Shown: positions 1 through 7,763, numbered from the stretch's first letter. The stretch: 64,000 bases of DNA from Leifsonia sp. AK011 (GCF_013410945.1 NZ_JACCCH010000001.1:1240001-1304000); one strand, 5' to 3'. Notes: a model not told the origin generated them from the sequence alone. Translations and numbers: made by a program.

Positions 1-234
1 GCCAGCGGCCGCAAGTCCACCTCCCGCGGCGAGAAGAACGACGAGACCGAGCGCAGCGCCACCACGACGCAGACCGCCGCGCGAGAACGCGAAGACCACA
101 GCACCGATGACGAGCGCGACAACGCCCACGGCGATGAGCGGGAGGAGGGGCTCAGAGCCCGTGTTCGCCAGCGCCACGCAGTCGGCGGCTGACGGAAGAG
201 TCGGGAGGCTGGCCAAGGCGATTCTCGCTTTCAT
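1..234 (-). CDS. Partial small membrane/surface protein with LANTG motif (cut by window edge)
   Basis: An ATG at 234 opens a frame that stays open to the window edge (78 codons). I do not recognise a family. Residues 24-28 read LANTG, followed after SEP by a hydrophobic stretch (LLPLIAVGVVALVIGAVVFAF) ending in Arg. This resembles a class E sortase (LAxTG) sorting signal. A real sorting signal should stop soon after the Arg, but this frame continues with AAVCVVVALRS, and another frame carries a second hydrophobic run. A frameshift or chance similarity is therefore possible. No ribosome binding site precedes the ATG, and an in-frame stop lies near 271. Confidence 0.3.
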   Translation of the reverse strand, partial: MKARIALASLPTLPSAADCVALANTGSEPLLPLIAVGVVALVIGAVVFAFSRGGLRRGGAALGLVVLLAAGGGLAAAG

Positions 235-284
235 GCAGGAGGGATGCCACCGCGGCGGTGGTGAACCTCACACTAGCGGATTAA

Positions 285-299
285 TGTGCCACTGGCACA
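285..299. promoter_or_regulatory. 15-bp perfect palindrome TGTGCCACTGGCACA
   Basis: Two 7-bp arms flank one central base. It lies upstream of the edge ORF and just beyond the gnd terminator, so it could be an operator for the leftward gene. Nothing else supports that role. Confidence 0.25.
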
Positions 300-312
300 A
301 GTCCACGCCAGC

Positions 313-347
313 AAAAAAGGGGGAGACACCGAAGCGCCTCCCCCTTT
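313..347 (-). terminator. Rho-independent terminator of gnd
   Basis: Read on the minus strand, AAAGGGGGAG and CTCCCCCTTT form a stem around a loop containing GCGCTTCGGTGT. A run of T residues follows. It begins about 15 bases after the gnd stop codon, as expected for an intrinsic terminator. Confidence 0.85.
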
Positions 348-360
348 CGTTGCATCTGGG

Positions 361-1809
361 TCAGTGCGAGGAGCCCTCCGACTCGATTTCGCTGCGGTCG
401 CCGCTCCACAGGGTGTGGAAGGTGCCGTCCTTGTCGACGCGCTTGTAGGTGTGCGCACCGAAGAAGTCGCGCTGGCCCTGCACGAGGGCAGCGGGCAGGC
501 GGTCGGCGCGGAGACCGTCGTAGTAGGCGAGCGAGCTCGAGAACGCGGGGGTCGGGATGCCGGCGTGCGCTGCATCCGCGACGACGTTGCGCCACGCGGT
601 CTGGGCCTGGGCCATGACGTCCACGAAGAATGGGGCGGTCACGAGGGCGACCAGGCCAGGGTTCTCCTCGTACGCCTCGGTGATGCGGTTGAGGAAGCGG
701 GCACGGATGATGCAGCCACCGCGCCAGATCTTCGCGATCTCGCCCTTCTTGATGTCCCAGCCGTACTGCTCGGCGCCGGCGACGATCGCGTCGAAGCCCT
801 GCGAGTAGGCGATGACCTTCGAGGCGTAGAGCGCGAGACGCACACCCTCGATGAAGGCGTCAGCGTCGGCGGGCTTCCAGGCGTTCTCGTCCGGGCCGGG
901 GAGAGCGGATGACGCGGCGCGCTGCGCGGGCTTCGACGAGAGCGAGCGGGCGAACACGGCCTCGGCGATACCCGAGACGGGGATGCCGAGGTCGAGGGCG
1001 GTCTGCACCGTCCAGACGCCCGTGCCCTTGCTGCCGGCCTGGTCGAGGATGATGTCCACGAGGGGCTTGCCGGTCTCGGCGTCGACCTGCTTGAGCACCT
1101 CGGCGGTGATCTCGATGAGGTAGCTCTCGAGCTCGCCCTTGTTCCACTCGGCGAAGATCTCGGCGATCTCGGCAGGCGTCTTGCCGGTGCCGCGACGGAT
1201 GAGGTCGTAGGCCTCGGCGATGAGCTGCATGTCGGCGTACTCGATGCCGTTGTGGATCATCTTGACGAAGTGTCCAGCACCGTCGTGGCCGACGTGGGTG
1301 ACACAGGGCTCGCCCTCGGCAACGGCAGCGATCGACTTGAGGATCGGTCCGAGCGTCTGCCACGCCTCATCCGACCCACCGGGCATGATCGACGGGCCGA
1401 GCAGGGCACCCTCCTCGCCACCGGAGATGCCGGCACCGACGAAGTTGATGCCGGTCTCGCGAACGGCCTTCTCGCGACGGATCGTGTCGGTGAAGAGTGC
1501 GTTTCCACCGTCGACGATGATGTCGCCCGGCTCGAAGACGGAGACGAGCTCGTCGATCACGGCGTCCGTGCCGCGGCCTGCCTGGACCATGATGAGGGCC
1601 GTGCGCGGCTTGGCGAGCGAGTCCGCGAACTCCTGGATGGTCTTGGAGGCCACGAAGTTCGCCTCGGGGTGCTCCTCGAGGAGGGTCTCGGTGCGAGCGT
1701 ACGTGCGGTTGTACACGGCGACCGTGTTGCCCTCACGGCTCGCGAGGTTGCGGGCGAGGTTGCTGCCCATCACCGCGAGGCCGACGACGCCGATGTTTGC
1801 CTGTGCCAC
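361..1809 (-). CDS. gnd: 6-phosphogluconate dehydrogenase (decarboxylating)
   Basis: Oxidises 6-phosphogluconate to ribulose 5-phosphate and CO2 with NADP+, the third step of the oxidative pentose phosphate pathway, in the cytosol. The 482 residues match the long bacterial form. The N-terminal Rossmann motif GLAVMGSNLA is near residue 10 and VYNRT near 34. GAGISGGEEGALLGPS and KMIHNGIEY carry the substrate-binding and catalytic Lys/Asn, and the C-terminal tail has QRDFFGAHTY. The GTG start is preceded by AGGAG. It lies next to the gluconate/idonate operon, whose product 6-phosphogluconate is its substrate. A GTCTGAT core like the operon's second candidate operator occurs in its leader (about 1825-1831). 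Confidence 0.97.
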   Translation of the reverse strand: MAQANIGVVGLAVMGSNLARNLASREGNTVAVYNRTYARTETLLEEHPEANFVASKTIQEFADSLAKPRTALIMVQAGRGTDAVIDELVSVFEPGDIIVDGGNALFTDTIRREKAVRETGINFVGAGISGGEEGALLGPSIMPGGSDEAWQTLGPILKSIAAVAEGEPCVTHVGHDGAGHFVKMIHNGIEYADMQLIAEAYDLIRRGTGKTPAEIAEIFAEWNKGELESYLIEITAEVLKQVDAETGKPLVDIILDQAGSKGTGVWTVQTALDLGIPVSGIAEAVFARSLSSKPAQRAASSALPGPDENAWKPADADAFIEGVRLALYASKVIAYSQGFDAIVAGAEQYGWDIKKGEIAKIWRGGCIIRARFLNRITEAYEENPGLVALVTAPFFVDVMAQAQTAWRNVVADAAHAGIPTPAFSSSLAYYDGLRADRLPAALVQGQRDFFGAHTYKRVDKDGTFHTLWSGDRSEIESEGSSH

Positions 1810-1916
1810 GTAAATCTCCTAGGGGTCTGATGTGACTGCTGCTGGGTTCATTCGTCGCACCTGTGCGACTGCAGGAAAAGGCGCGGAACGCCAAGGGAAA
1901 CCCGCATACAGGCTAG

Positions 1917-1922
1917 TACGTT
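1917..1922 (+). promoter_or_regulatory. -10 hexamer TACGTT, leaderless spacing
   Basis: TACGTT ends seven bases before the first base of the ATG at 1929, so transcription would begin at or very near the start codon. No Shine-Dalgarno sequence is present. Confidence 0.5.
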
Positions 1923-1928
1923 GGACGG

Positions 1929-2855
1929 ATGTCGTTACCTTCCGTGGTCGTCGCCGTGCCCTCAGAAGCAATCCGCGAGAGGGTGGGAACGCTCCCAGGT
2001 GCCGAGGTCGTCGTGTGGGACATCGGGGATGCACCGTTCGACCGTCACATCGACCTGCTACTGGCGCGCTACTTCCTCCCTGCGCAGGCGCTCGCCGGGC
2101 TGTCCCCCGAAGCAGTCTCGGTGGTCCAGTCCCAGTCGCTCGGGTACGACGAGGTCGCCGACCACCTTCCGGCCGGAATCACGTTCTGCAACGCGGTGGG
2201 TGTGCACGAGGCATCCACGGCGGAGCTTGCCGTCGCCCTGACACTCGCCGCGCGACGTGGCTTCCCGGCGTTCCGCGATGCGCAGGTGAAGGGCGCCTGG
2301 GAACACACCAGGCAGCCGGGCCTGCAGCGCTCGAACGTCGTGCTCATCGGCGTGGGGGGAGTGGGCGCCGCCACGGCACGGCGCCTCGCGCCCTTCGACG
2401 TGTCCGTCGCACTCGTCGCACGCACCGCTCGCGAGTCCGAGCTCGGACGCGTGCACGGGATGGATGAACTCCCGGCACTTCTCCCCGAGGCGGACATCGT
2501 CATCATCGCGGTGCCGTTGACGGACGACACCAGGGGACTGGTCGGCGACGATCTGCTCCAGCACCTCAGGCCGGGGGCCCTCGTGGTCAACGTCTCGCGG
2601 GGGGCGGTCATCGATACCGGGGCACTCGTGCGGGCCGTCTCCGACCGTGGCATCCTCGCTGCCCTTGATGTGACAGACCCGGAACCGCTGCCGTCGGATC
2701 ATCCCCTGTGGTCGCTCCCGGGCGTGCTCATCACACCCCATGTGGGTGGCGACACCGGTGCCATGGACCACCATGTCGACGTGCTCCTGCGGGCGCAGGT
2801 CGAGCGCCTGGCGCAGGGACTCCCACCGCTGCACGTCGTCATTCCCCGCGACTGA
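1929..2855 (+). CDS. D-isomer-specific 2-hydroxyacid dehydrogenase
   Basis: NAD(P)-dependent oxidoreductase of the 2-hydroxyacid dehydrogenase superfamily (308 residues). The cofactor-binding motif VVLIGVGGVG lies near residues 137-146. The NVSRGAVID stretch (Arg near 223) and TPHVGG (His near 270) supply the usual catalytic Arg and His. The N-terminal substrate domain is short but complete. The substrate cannot be read from the sequence; glyoxylate/hydroxypyruvate or a sugar-acid derivative would fit the neighbourhood. It is divergent from gnd and transcribed alone. The third codon is TTA, a codon I found in only one other well-supported gene start or body in this window. The ATG is favoured by the -10 hexamer at leaderless spacing. 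Confidence 0.85.
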   Translation: MSLPSVVVAVPSEAIRERVGTLPGAEVVVWDIGDAPFDRHIDLLLARYFLPAQALAGLSPEAVSVVQSQSLGYDEVADHLPAGITFCNAVGVHEASTAELAVALTLAARRGFPAFRDAQVKGAWEHTRQPGLQRSNVVLIGVGGVGAATARRLAPFDVSVALVARTARESELGRVHGMDELPALLPEADIVIIAVPLTDDTRGLVGDDLLQHLRPGALVVNVSRGAVIDTGALVRAVSDRGILAALDVTDPEPLPSDHPLWSLPGVLITPHVGGDTGAMDHHVDVLLRAQVERLAQGLPPLHVVIPRD

Positions 2856-2921
2856 CGGGCCCACTTCCACACGCTCCGGCATTTCGCAAGTGCTGGAGGC
2901 CACTTCGGCGCGCTGGTAAAC

Positions 2922-2951
2922 TTGCGTTTAAGTCTGACTTATTGGGTTATT
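2922..2951 (+). promoter_or_regulatory. Promoter of the gluconate/idonate operon
   Basis: A -35-like TTGCGT (2922-2927) and a -10-like GTTATT (2946-2951) are 18 bp apart. The GTCTGAC palindrome lies between them. Confidence 0.4.
2929..2941. promoter_or_regulatory. Candidate GntR operator O1, TAAGTCTGACTTA
   Basis: A 13-bp perfect palindrome with the GTnnnAC core typical of FadR-subfamily GntR operators. It sits between the proposed -35 and -10, so a bound repressor would block polymerase. The likely ligand-responsive regulator is the GntR protein encoded at 6809-7528. Confidence 0.5.
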
Positions 2952-2964
2952 CTGGCAGTTGAGA

Positions 2965-2975
2965 TCAGACGTAAA
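2965..2975. promoter_or_regulatory. Candidate GntR operator O2, TCAGACGTAAA
   Basis: Its reverse complement TTTACGTCTGA matches 10 of 11 bases of TTTAAGTCTGA at 2927-2937 (O1). The two are in opposite orientation with centres 38 bp apart. The spacing would suit cooperative binding on both sides of the -10. Confidence 0.35.
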
Positions 2976-2989
2976 GAAGCGTCGACTGA

Positions 2990-3526
2990 ATGGACACCGT
3001 GAAACCGACATACCCACCCCTCATCGTCATGGGCGTCTCCGGATCCGGAAAATCAACGATCGGGCAAGCGCTCGGCGTCGAACTCGGAATGCCCTTCATC
3101 GACGGAGACGACCTGCATCCCCGCGCGAACAAGGAGAAGATGGCCGCTGGCCACCCGCTCAACGACGAGGATCGCGCGCCGTGGCTCGAGATCATCGCCG
3201 ACCGCGTCGGTGCTGAACTCGCCGACGGCGTATCGATCATCGTCGCCTGCTCCGCGCTCAAGCGCTCGTACCGGTCGCTCCTCATCGCGCACGCACCGAG
3301 CACCGTCTTCGTGCACCTCGCCGGGTCGCGCGAGGTGATCGCGGAACGCCAGGCGCACCGCCACCACGAGTACATGCCCAACAGCCTTCTCGACTCGCAG
3401 TTCGCGACCCTCGAACCTCTGGCCGATGACGAGCGCGGAATCGTCGTCGACCTCGCCCAGACTCCGGAACAGATGATCCGGTTCATCACCGAAACCCTCG
3501 ACGAGAAGTTCGTCAAGGGTTCGTAA
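2990..3526 (+). CDS. gntK: Gluconokinase
   Basis: Phosphorylates D-gluconate with ATP to 6-phosphogluconate in the cytosol. The 178 residues are the usual length for the GntK/shikimate-kinase-like family. The P-loop GVSGSGKST is at about residues 12-20. DGDDLHP, the PWL element and CSALKRSYR are family hallmarks for the gluconate and nucleotide pockets. It is the first gene of an operon with gntP (19-bp gap), an SDR and idnD. Its promoter region carries a candidate GntR operator pair. The product is the substrate of Gnd, encoded just upstream on the other strand. Confidence 0.96.
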   Translation: MDTVKPTYPPLIVMGVSGSGKSTIGQALGVELGMPFIDGDDLHPRANKEKMAAGHPLNDEDRAPWLEIIADRVGAELADGVSIIVACSALKRSYRSLLIAHAPSTVFVHLAGSREVIAERQAHRHHEYMPNSLLDSQFATLEPLADDERGIVVDLAQTPEQMIRFITETLDEKFVKGS

Positions 3527-3545
3527 CACCGACGTTAGGACAGCG

Positions 3546-4964
3546 ATGAACGACCTCGTACTCAACTGGGAGCTGCCCACCTGGGCTCTCCTCACGATCG
3601 CGGCAGGCGCGATCGCACTCCTTCTCGTGCTGATCATCGGCGCGAGGATCCACGCATTCCTCGCGCTCATCGTGGTGAGCTTCGCCACGGCGATCGCCAC
3701 GGGCATTCCGGCCGGACAGATCGTGCCCACGCTGACGACGGGCTTCGGTGGCACCCTCGCCACGGTCGCGCTCCTCGTTGGCCTTGGCGCGATGCTCGGG
3801 CGCATGCTCGAGACGAGCGGTGGGGCCCAAGTGCTCACGGATGCGCTGATCAAGCGATTCGGCGAGAAACGTGCACCGCTCGCCCTCGCGGTGGCCTCGC
3901 TCATGATGGGGTTCCCGATCTTCTTCGACGCGGGACTCGTCGTGATGCTGCCGATCATCTTCTCGGTGGCGCGCAAGCTCGGCGGCTCGCTCCTCTTCTA
4001 CGCGTTCCCCTCCGCTGTGGCGTTCTCGGTCATGCACATCTTCGTTCCGCCGCACCCCGGTCCGGTCGCCGCGACGGGCCTGCTCGGGGCCGACGTCGGC
4101 CTCGTCCTGATCTTCGGTCTCCTCATCGCCATCCCGACCTGGTACATCGTCGGCTACAAGTTCGGCACCTGGACCGGCAAGCGTTTCGACATCGCGATTC
4201 CCGACATCCTGTTCGGCAAGGCCGACGACCCCAACGTCTCCGAGTTCAAGTCGACGCCGAGGCTGCGCACGATTGTCTTCCTGCTCGTGCTGCCGCTCGG
4301 CCTCATCTTCCTCAACACGGGGCTCAACGCCCTCGCGACAGCAGGCGTCGTCTCGCTCGAGAACGGTTTCGTCCAGGTGCTGCGTCTCCTCGGTGAGACT
4401 CCGATCGCGCTTCTCATCACCGTGTTCTTCGCGATGTGGCTGCTCGGCTGGAAGCCGCGCAAGCGCCCCTCGCTCGTCGAGACGATCGTGGACAGCGCGC
4501 TCGGCCCGGTGTGTTCCATCATCCTGATCACGGGTGCTGGTGGAATGTTCGGTGGCGTGCTTCGCGCCAGCGGTATCGGCGAGAGCCTCGCCGAGACGCT
4601 CGACGCGATCGGCCTTCCCCTGATCGTTGCGGGCTTCGTGATTGCGGCCATCGTGCGCGTGGCGCAGGGTTCGGCGACCGTCGCGCTGACGACGGCTGCT
4701 GCCCTCGTGCAGCCGGTCGTGCAGGCGGACACGAGCCTCAACCCCGTCGAGCTCGCCGCCATCGTGCTCGCGCTCGCGGCCGGATCGGTCTTCGCCGGGC
4801 ACGTCAACGACTCCGGCTTCTGGCTCGTCAGCCGGTTCTTCGGCATGGACACCCAGACCACGCTGCGCACCTGGACGGTTGGCCAGGCGCTCATCGCCGT
4901 CATCGGATTCGTGCTGGCCCTCGCGATCTTCCTCATCGCAGGCCTGTTCCCGGCGGCACCGTGA
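3546..4964 (+). CDS. gntP: Gluconate:H+ symporter, GntP family
   Basis: Integral membrane permease of the GntP/IdnT family (472 residues, roughly a dozen hydrophobic segments). It imports gluconate or idonate with protons. Family-typical stretches include GFGGTLATVALLVGLGAMLG in the first third, MMGFPIFFDAGLVVMLPI and FVPPHPGPVAATGLLGAD in the middle, and AGHVNDSGFWLVSRFFGM near the C-terminus. It is placed between the kinase and the dehydrogenases, and its stop overlaps the GTG of the next gene by four bases (translational coupling). Whether gluconate or L-idonate is preferred cannot be told from sequence. Confidence 0.94.
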   Translation: MNDLVLNWELPTWALLTIAAGAIALLLVLIIGARIHAFLALIVVSFATAIATGIPAGQIVPTLTTGFGGTLATVALLVGLGAMLGRMLETSGGAQVLTDALIKRFGEKRAPLALAVASLMMGFPIFFDAGLVVMLPIIFSVARKLGGSLLFYAFPSAVAFSVMHIFVPPHPGPVAATGLLGADVGLVLIFGLLIAIPTWYIVGYKFGTWTGKRFDIAIPDILFGKADDPNVSEFKSTPRLRTIVFLLVLPLGLIFLNTGLNALATAGVVSLENGFVQVLRLLGETPIALLITVFFAMWLLGWKPRKRPSLVETIVDSALGPVCSIILITGAGGMFGGVLRASGIGESLAETLDAIGLPLIVAGFVIAAIVRVAQGSATVALTTAAALVQPVVQADTSLNPVELAAIVLALAAGSVFAGHVNDSGFWLVSRFFGMDTQTTLRTWTVGQALIAVIGFVLALAIFLIAGLFPAAP

Positions 4965-5734
4965 CCTCGACGCTGTTCGACCTCACCGGGCGTATCGCGC
5001 TCATCACCGGCTCGAGTCGGGGCATCGGTCGTGTCATCGCCACGGCCCTCGCCGACGCCGGCGCCACGGTCGTGCTCAACGGTCTCGATGAGGCACGGCT
5101 CGAAGCCACCCGCGCCGAGTTCGCCGCGACCTATGGCGACGACCGGGTGCACGCGCGCGCCTTCGACGTGACGGATGCCCCGGCGGTGGCCGAGGCGGTG
5201 GAGGAGCTCGAGCGTTCCGTCGGCCCCCTCCGCATCCTTGTCAACAACGCGGGCATCCAGCACCGGGAGCCGTTGCTCGACCTCTCGGTGGACGACTGGA
5301 ACCGGGTCATGACGACCAACCTCACGAGCGCCTTCCTCGTTGGCCGCGAGGTCGCGCGGGCCATGCTTGCGCGAGGCGAGGGCAAGATCATCAACATCGC
5401 GTCGGTGCAGACCGATCTCGCCCGGCCGACGATCGCGCCCTACACGGCGTCGAAGGGCGGCATCCGCAACCTCACCAGGGCGATGACGGCGGAGTGGGCG
5501 GGCGGTGGCCTGCAGATCAACGCGATCGCGCCCGGCTACATCCACACGGAGATGACGCAAGCGCTCGTCGACGATGAGCAGTTCAACTCGTGGATCATCG
5601 GGCGCACACCAGCGCACCGCTGGGGCACACCACGTGACCTCGGCGGGCCCGCCGTGTGGCTCGCGTCCGATGCATCCGACTTCGTCACCGGCCAGGTCAT
5701 CTTCATCGATGGCGGCATGACGGTCGTCGTCTAA
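4961..5734 (+). CDS. SDR oxidoreductase, probable gluconate 5-dehydrogenase
   Basis: Short-chain dehydrogenase of 257 residues. The cofactor motif TGSSRGIG is near 15-22, NNAG near 95-98, an active-site Ser in NIASV near 148, and Tyr-Lys in YTASKGG near 161-165. By context it would reduce 5-keto-D-gluconate to D-gluconate, the IdnO/Gno step of idonate catabolism. Mannonate-type SDRs look similar, so the substrate is inferred from the neighbours. The start is the GTG at 4961, which overlaps the gntP stop (GTGA). The open frame extends upstream inside gntP, but that part has no family similarity. Confidence 0.85.
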   Translation: MTSTLFDLTGRIALITGSSRGIGRVIATALADAGATVVLNGLDEARLEATRAEFAATYGDDRVHARAFDVTDAPAVAEAVEELERSVGPLRILVNNAGIQHREPLLDLSVDDWNRVMTTNLTSAFLVGREVARAMLARGEGKIINIASVQTDLARPTIAPYTASKGGIRNLTRAMTAEWAGGGLQINAIAPGYIHTEMTQALVDDEQFNSWIIGRTPAHRWGTPRDLGGPAVWLASDASDFVTGQVIFIDGGMTVVV

Positions 5735-5759
5735 GTCCGCAACACCTACAGAGAGTCGA

Positions 5760-6812
5760 GTGACAACCATGGCCATTCCCGCACGCACGCTCGCGGTTGT
5801 CGCGCACGCGAAGGACGACCTCCGGGTCGACTCGATCGCTGTACGCGGCCCGCAACCGGACGAGGCGATCGTGCAGATCGCGTACGGCGGCGTGTGCGGC
5901 TCCGACCTGCACTACTGGCAGCACGGCGCGGCGGGGGAGTCGATCCTCAAGGCACCCATGATCCTCGGCCATGAGGTCGTCGGCACGGTTGTACGGGCGG
6001 CAGCCGACGGTAGCGGCCCTGCCGTGGGAATCCGGGTTGCCGTGCATCCCGCGACCCCCGGCGGCACTGGCGCGCGGTACCCCGCGGACCGGCCGAACCT
6101 CTCGCCCGGCGTCACCTACCTCGGCAGCGCGGCCCGTGTGCCGCACACCGAGGGGGCCTTCGCCGAGTTCGCCGTGCTCCCCAGTCGGATGCTGCGTACC
6201 CTGCCCGACTCCCTGGCGCTGCGCGAGGCGGCCATCGTCGAGCCCGCGAGCGTCGCGTGGCACGCGGTGGAACGCGCGGGCGACGTCCGTGGCAGGAAGG
6301 TGCTCGTGATCGGCTCGGGGCCCATCGGTGCGCTCATCATCGCGGTTGCCAGCAGAGCCGGTGCCGCCGAGATCGTGGCCGTGGACATGCACGAGAAGCC
6401 GCTGGAGATCGCGACCGCGGTGGGCGCGACGAGCACCATCGTCGCCACCGATGTCGATGCGATCTCCGCCGCGGAGGCAGACATCGTGTTCGAGTCGTCA
6501 GGTAGCCCTCGCGGGTTGGCGTCCGCCGTTCGCGGCGCCGTGCGCGGAGGCCGGGTCGTCATGGTCGGCCTCTTGCCCTCCGGCGAACAGCCCGCGCTCA
6601 TCTCGCTCGCGATCACGCGGGAACTGGAGCTCGTGGGATCCTTCCGGTTCAACGATGAGATCGACGAGGTCATCGGTGCGCTGGCCGACGGGAGCCTACG
6701 GGTGGAGCCCATCGTGACCCACGAGTTCGCGGCATCCGACGCACTCGAGGCGTTCGCGACCGCGCGTGACTCGTCGCTGAGCGGCAAGGTGCTCCTGCGC
6801 TTCGGCGACTAG
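5760..6812 (+). CDS. idnD: Zinc-type alcohol dehydrogenase, probable L-idonate 5-dehydrogenase
   Basis: Medium-chain dehydrogenase of 350 residues, predicted to oxidise L-idonate to 5-ketogluconate using NAD(P). The catalytic zinc ligands are visible: Cys in GGVCGSDLHYW near 45 and His-Glu in LGHEVVG near 70. The nucleotide-binding motif VLVIGSGPIGALI is near 180. The structural-zinc lobe normally has four Cys. Here the equivalent stretch, HPATPGGTGARYPADRPNLS, has none, so that metal site is lost. It is last in the operon, 25 bp after the SDR. The GTG at 5760 is used, although the ATG three codons later is also possible. It ends convergently with the GntR gene, overlapping it by four bases. 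Confidence 0.82.
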   Translation: MTTMAIPARTLAVVAHAKDDLRVDSIAVRGPQPDEAIVQIAYGGVCGSDLHYWQHGAAGESILKAPMILGHEVVGTVVRAAADGSGPAVGIRVAVHPATPGGTGARYPADRPNLSPGVTYLGSAARVPHTEGAFAEFAVLPSRMLRTLPDSLALREAAIVEPASVAWHAVERAGDVRGRKVLVIGSGPIGALIIAVASRAGAAEIVAVDMHEKPLEIATAVGATSTIVATDVDAISAAEADIVFESSGSPRGLASAVRGAVRGGRVVMVGLLPSGEQPALISLAITRELELVGSFRFNDEIDEVIGALADGSLRVEPIVTHEFAASDALEAFATARDSSLSGKVLLRFGD

Positions 6813-7528
6813 CGCTCCAGGTACACGCGGGGCTCCTCGGCCCAGATCTTCTCGACCTCGCGAGCCGTGCGCGTCATGATGCGCTCCATCGCCGCCGCGG
6901 CATCTGCCGGTCGGCCACCCTGGATCGCGTCGGCGACGTCGACGTGCCACTGCAGTGCCTCCTCGTGGGGATGCTGCGGCATGAGCCCGAGCTCGGTGCG
7001 CCCCGTGAGTACCTCGGCGATGACACTGTCGAGTTTCGCGAACATCTCGTTGCCGCTCGCGGCCAGGACGAGGCTGTGGAACTGGATATCGAGCTGGAGG
7101 AAGAGCTCGAGGTTGCCCTCGCGGCCGACGGACCTCATGCGCGCGGCAAGGCCGAGAAGCTCCGCGGTGATGCTGTCGTTGGCGAAGCGCGCGGCGAGCT
7201 CGGCGGCGCGGGGTTCCACGGCGCTCCGCAGTTCGGTCAGTGATCGCAGCTGGGCGCCGTTCGGGTCCTGCGCCAGGCGCCAACGGATCACCAGGGGGTC
7301 GTAGAGGTTCCAGTGCGACATCGGGAGCACCCGGATGCCGACTCGCTTGACCGTCTCGACGAGACCGAGGTTCTGGAGTACCCGCACCGCCTCCCGAACC
7401 ACCGAGCGGGAGACCCCGAACTGCTTCTCGGCGTGCTCGGCGTGCATGGTGTCGCCGGGGGCGAGGTCGCCGGAGACGATGAGTCGCCCCACCCCGTTCA
7501 ACACACGCTCGTGAAGACTGCCCAGCAC
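6809..7528 (-). CDS. GntR-family (FadR/FCD subfamily) transcriptional regulator
   Basis: A 239-residue regulator. The N-terminal winged helix (about 10-75) contains AEKQFGVSRSVVREAVRVLQNLGL, the classic GntR recognition helix. The C-terminal FCD ligand domain (about 90-225) has metal/ligand residues in QLDIQFHSLVL and the downstream HEEALQWHVDV. It is encoded convergently behind the gluconate/idonate operon and is the natural candidate to bind the GTCTGAC sites upstream of gntK and respond to a sugar acid. Its GTG start follows a TACGCT hexamer at leaderless spacing. It could act as repressor or activator; operator position favours repression. Confidence 0.9.
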   Translation of the reverse strand: MLGSLHERVLNGVGRLIVSGDLAPGDTMHAEHAEKQFGVSRSVVREAVRVLQNLGLVETVKRVGIRVLPMSHWNLYDPLVIRWRLAQDPNGAQLRSLTELRSAVEPRAAELAARFANDSITAELLGLAARMRSVGREGNLELFLQLDIQFHSLVLAASGNEMFAKLDSVIAEVLTGRTELGLMPQHPHEEALQWHVDVADAIQGGRPADAAAAMERIMTRTAREVEKIWAEEPRVYLER

Positions 7529-7534
7529 CCTATG

Positions 7535-7540
7535 AGCGTA
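7535..7540 (-). promoter_or_regulatory. -10 hexamer TACGCT, leaderless spacing (gntR)
   Basis: On the minus strand TACGCT is followed by six bases and then the GTG start at 7528. Confidence 0.5.
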
Positions 7541-7619
7541 GCTTCCGCCACCGGTGTGGGAGCTGTGCCGCTCCGCGCTCCCGAAGCGGACGCCGGTGCG
7601 CGCCGGGGTGGCATCCGTG

Positions 7620-7625
7620 TAAACT
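7620..7625 (+). promoter_or_regulatory. -10 hexamer TAAACT of rplY-pth
   Basis: TAAACT with an upstream TG dinucleotide lies about 140 bases before the rplY start. It implies a leader of roughly 130 bases. Confidence 0.4.
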
Positions 7626-7631
7626 CATGGA

Positions 7632-7763
7632 CTGAACTTCGGCGAGGGAATCCCCGGTGATTCCGTAATCGACGCGGTGGGCGAGCCCAAGGCTTTTCCT
7701 CACGCTGGCATGCGTTCGAGTTGAAACAACAGACTGGGCAGACGCCCGCAAGGAGACACAGAC
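7632..7763 (+). ncRNA. Structured 5' leader of rplY (unassigned)
   Basis: The leader holds three perfect short hairpins: GGAATC/GATTCC (7647-7664), TGGGCGAGCCCA (7678-7689) and GGGC/GCCC (7736-7747). The last sits just before the AAGGAG ribosome binding site. Leader-mediated control of a ribosomal protein gene is common, but I cannot match this to a known leader family. No open frame of note lies inside. Confidence 0.3.

Noticed and set aside
7632-7763. Cobalamin riboswitch before rplY
   Set aside because: GGGAA and GGTG motifs are present, but the rest of the B12-box core is not, and the downstream gene makes no sense for B12 control.
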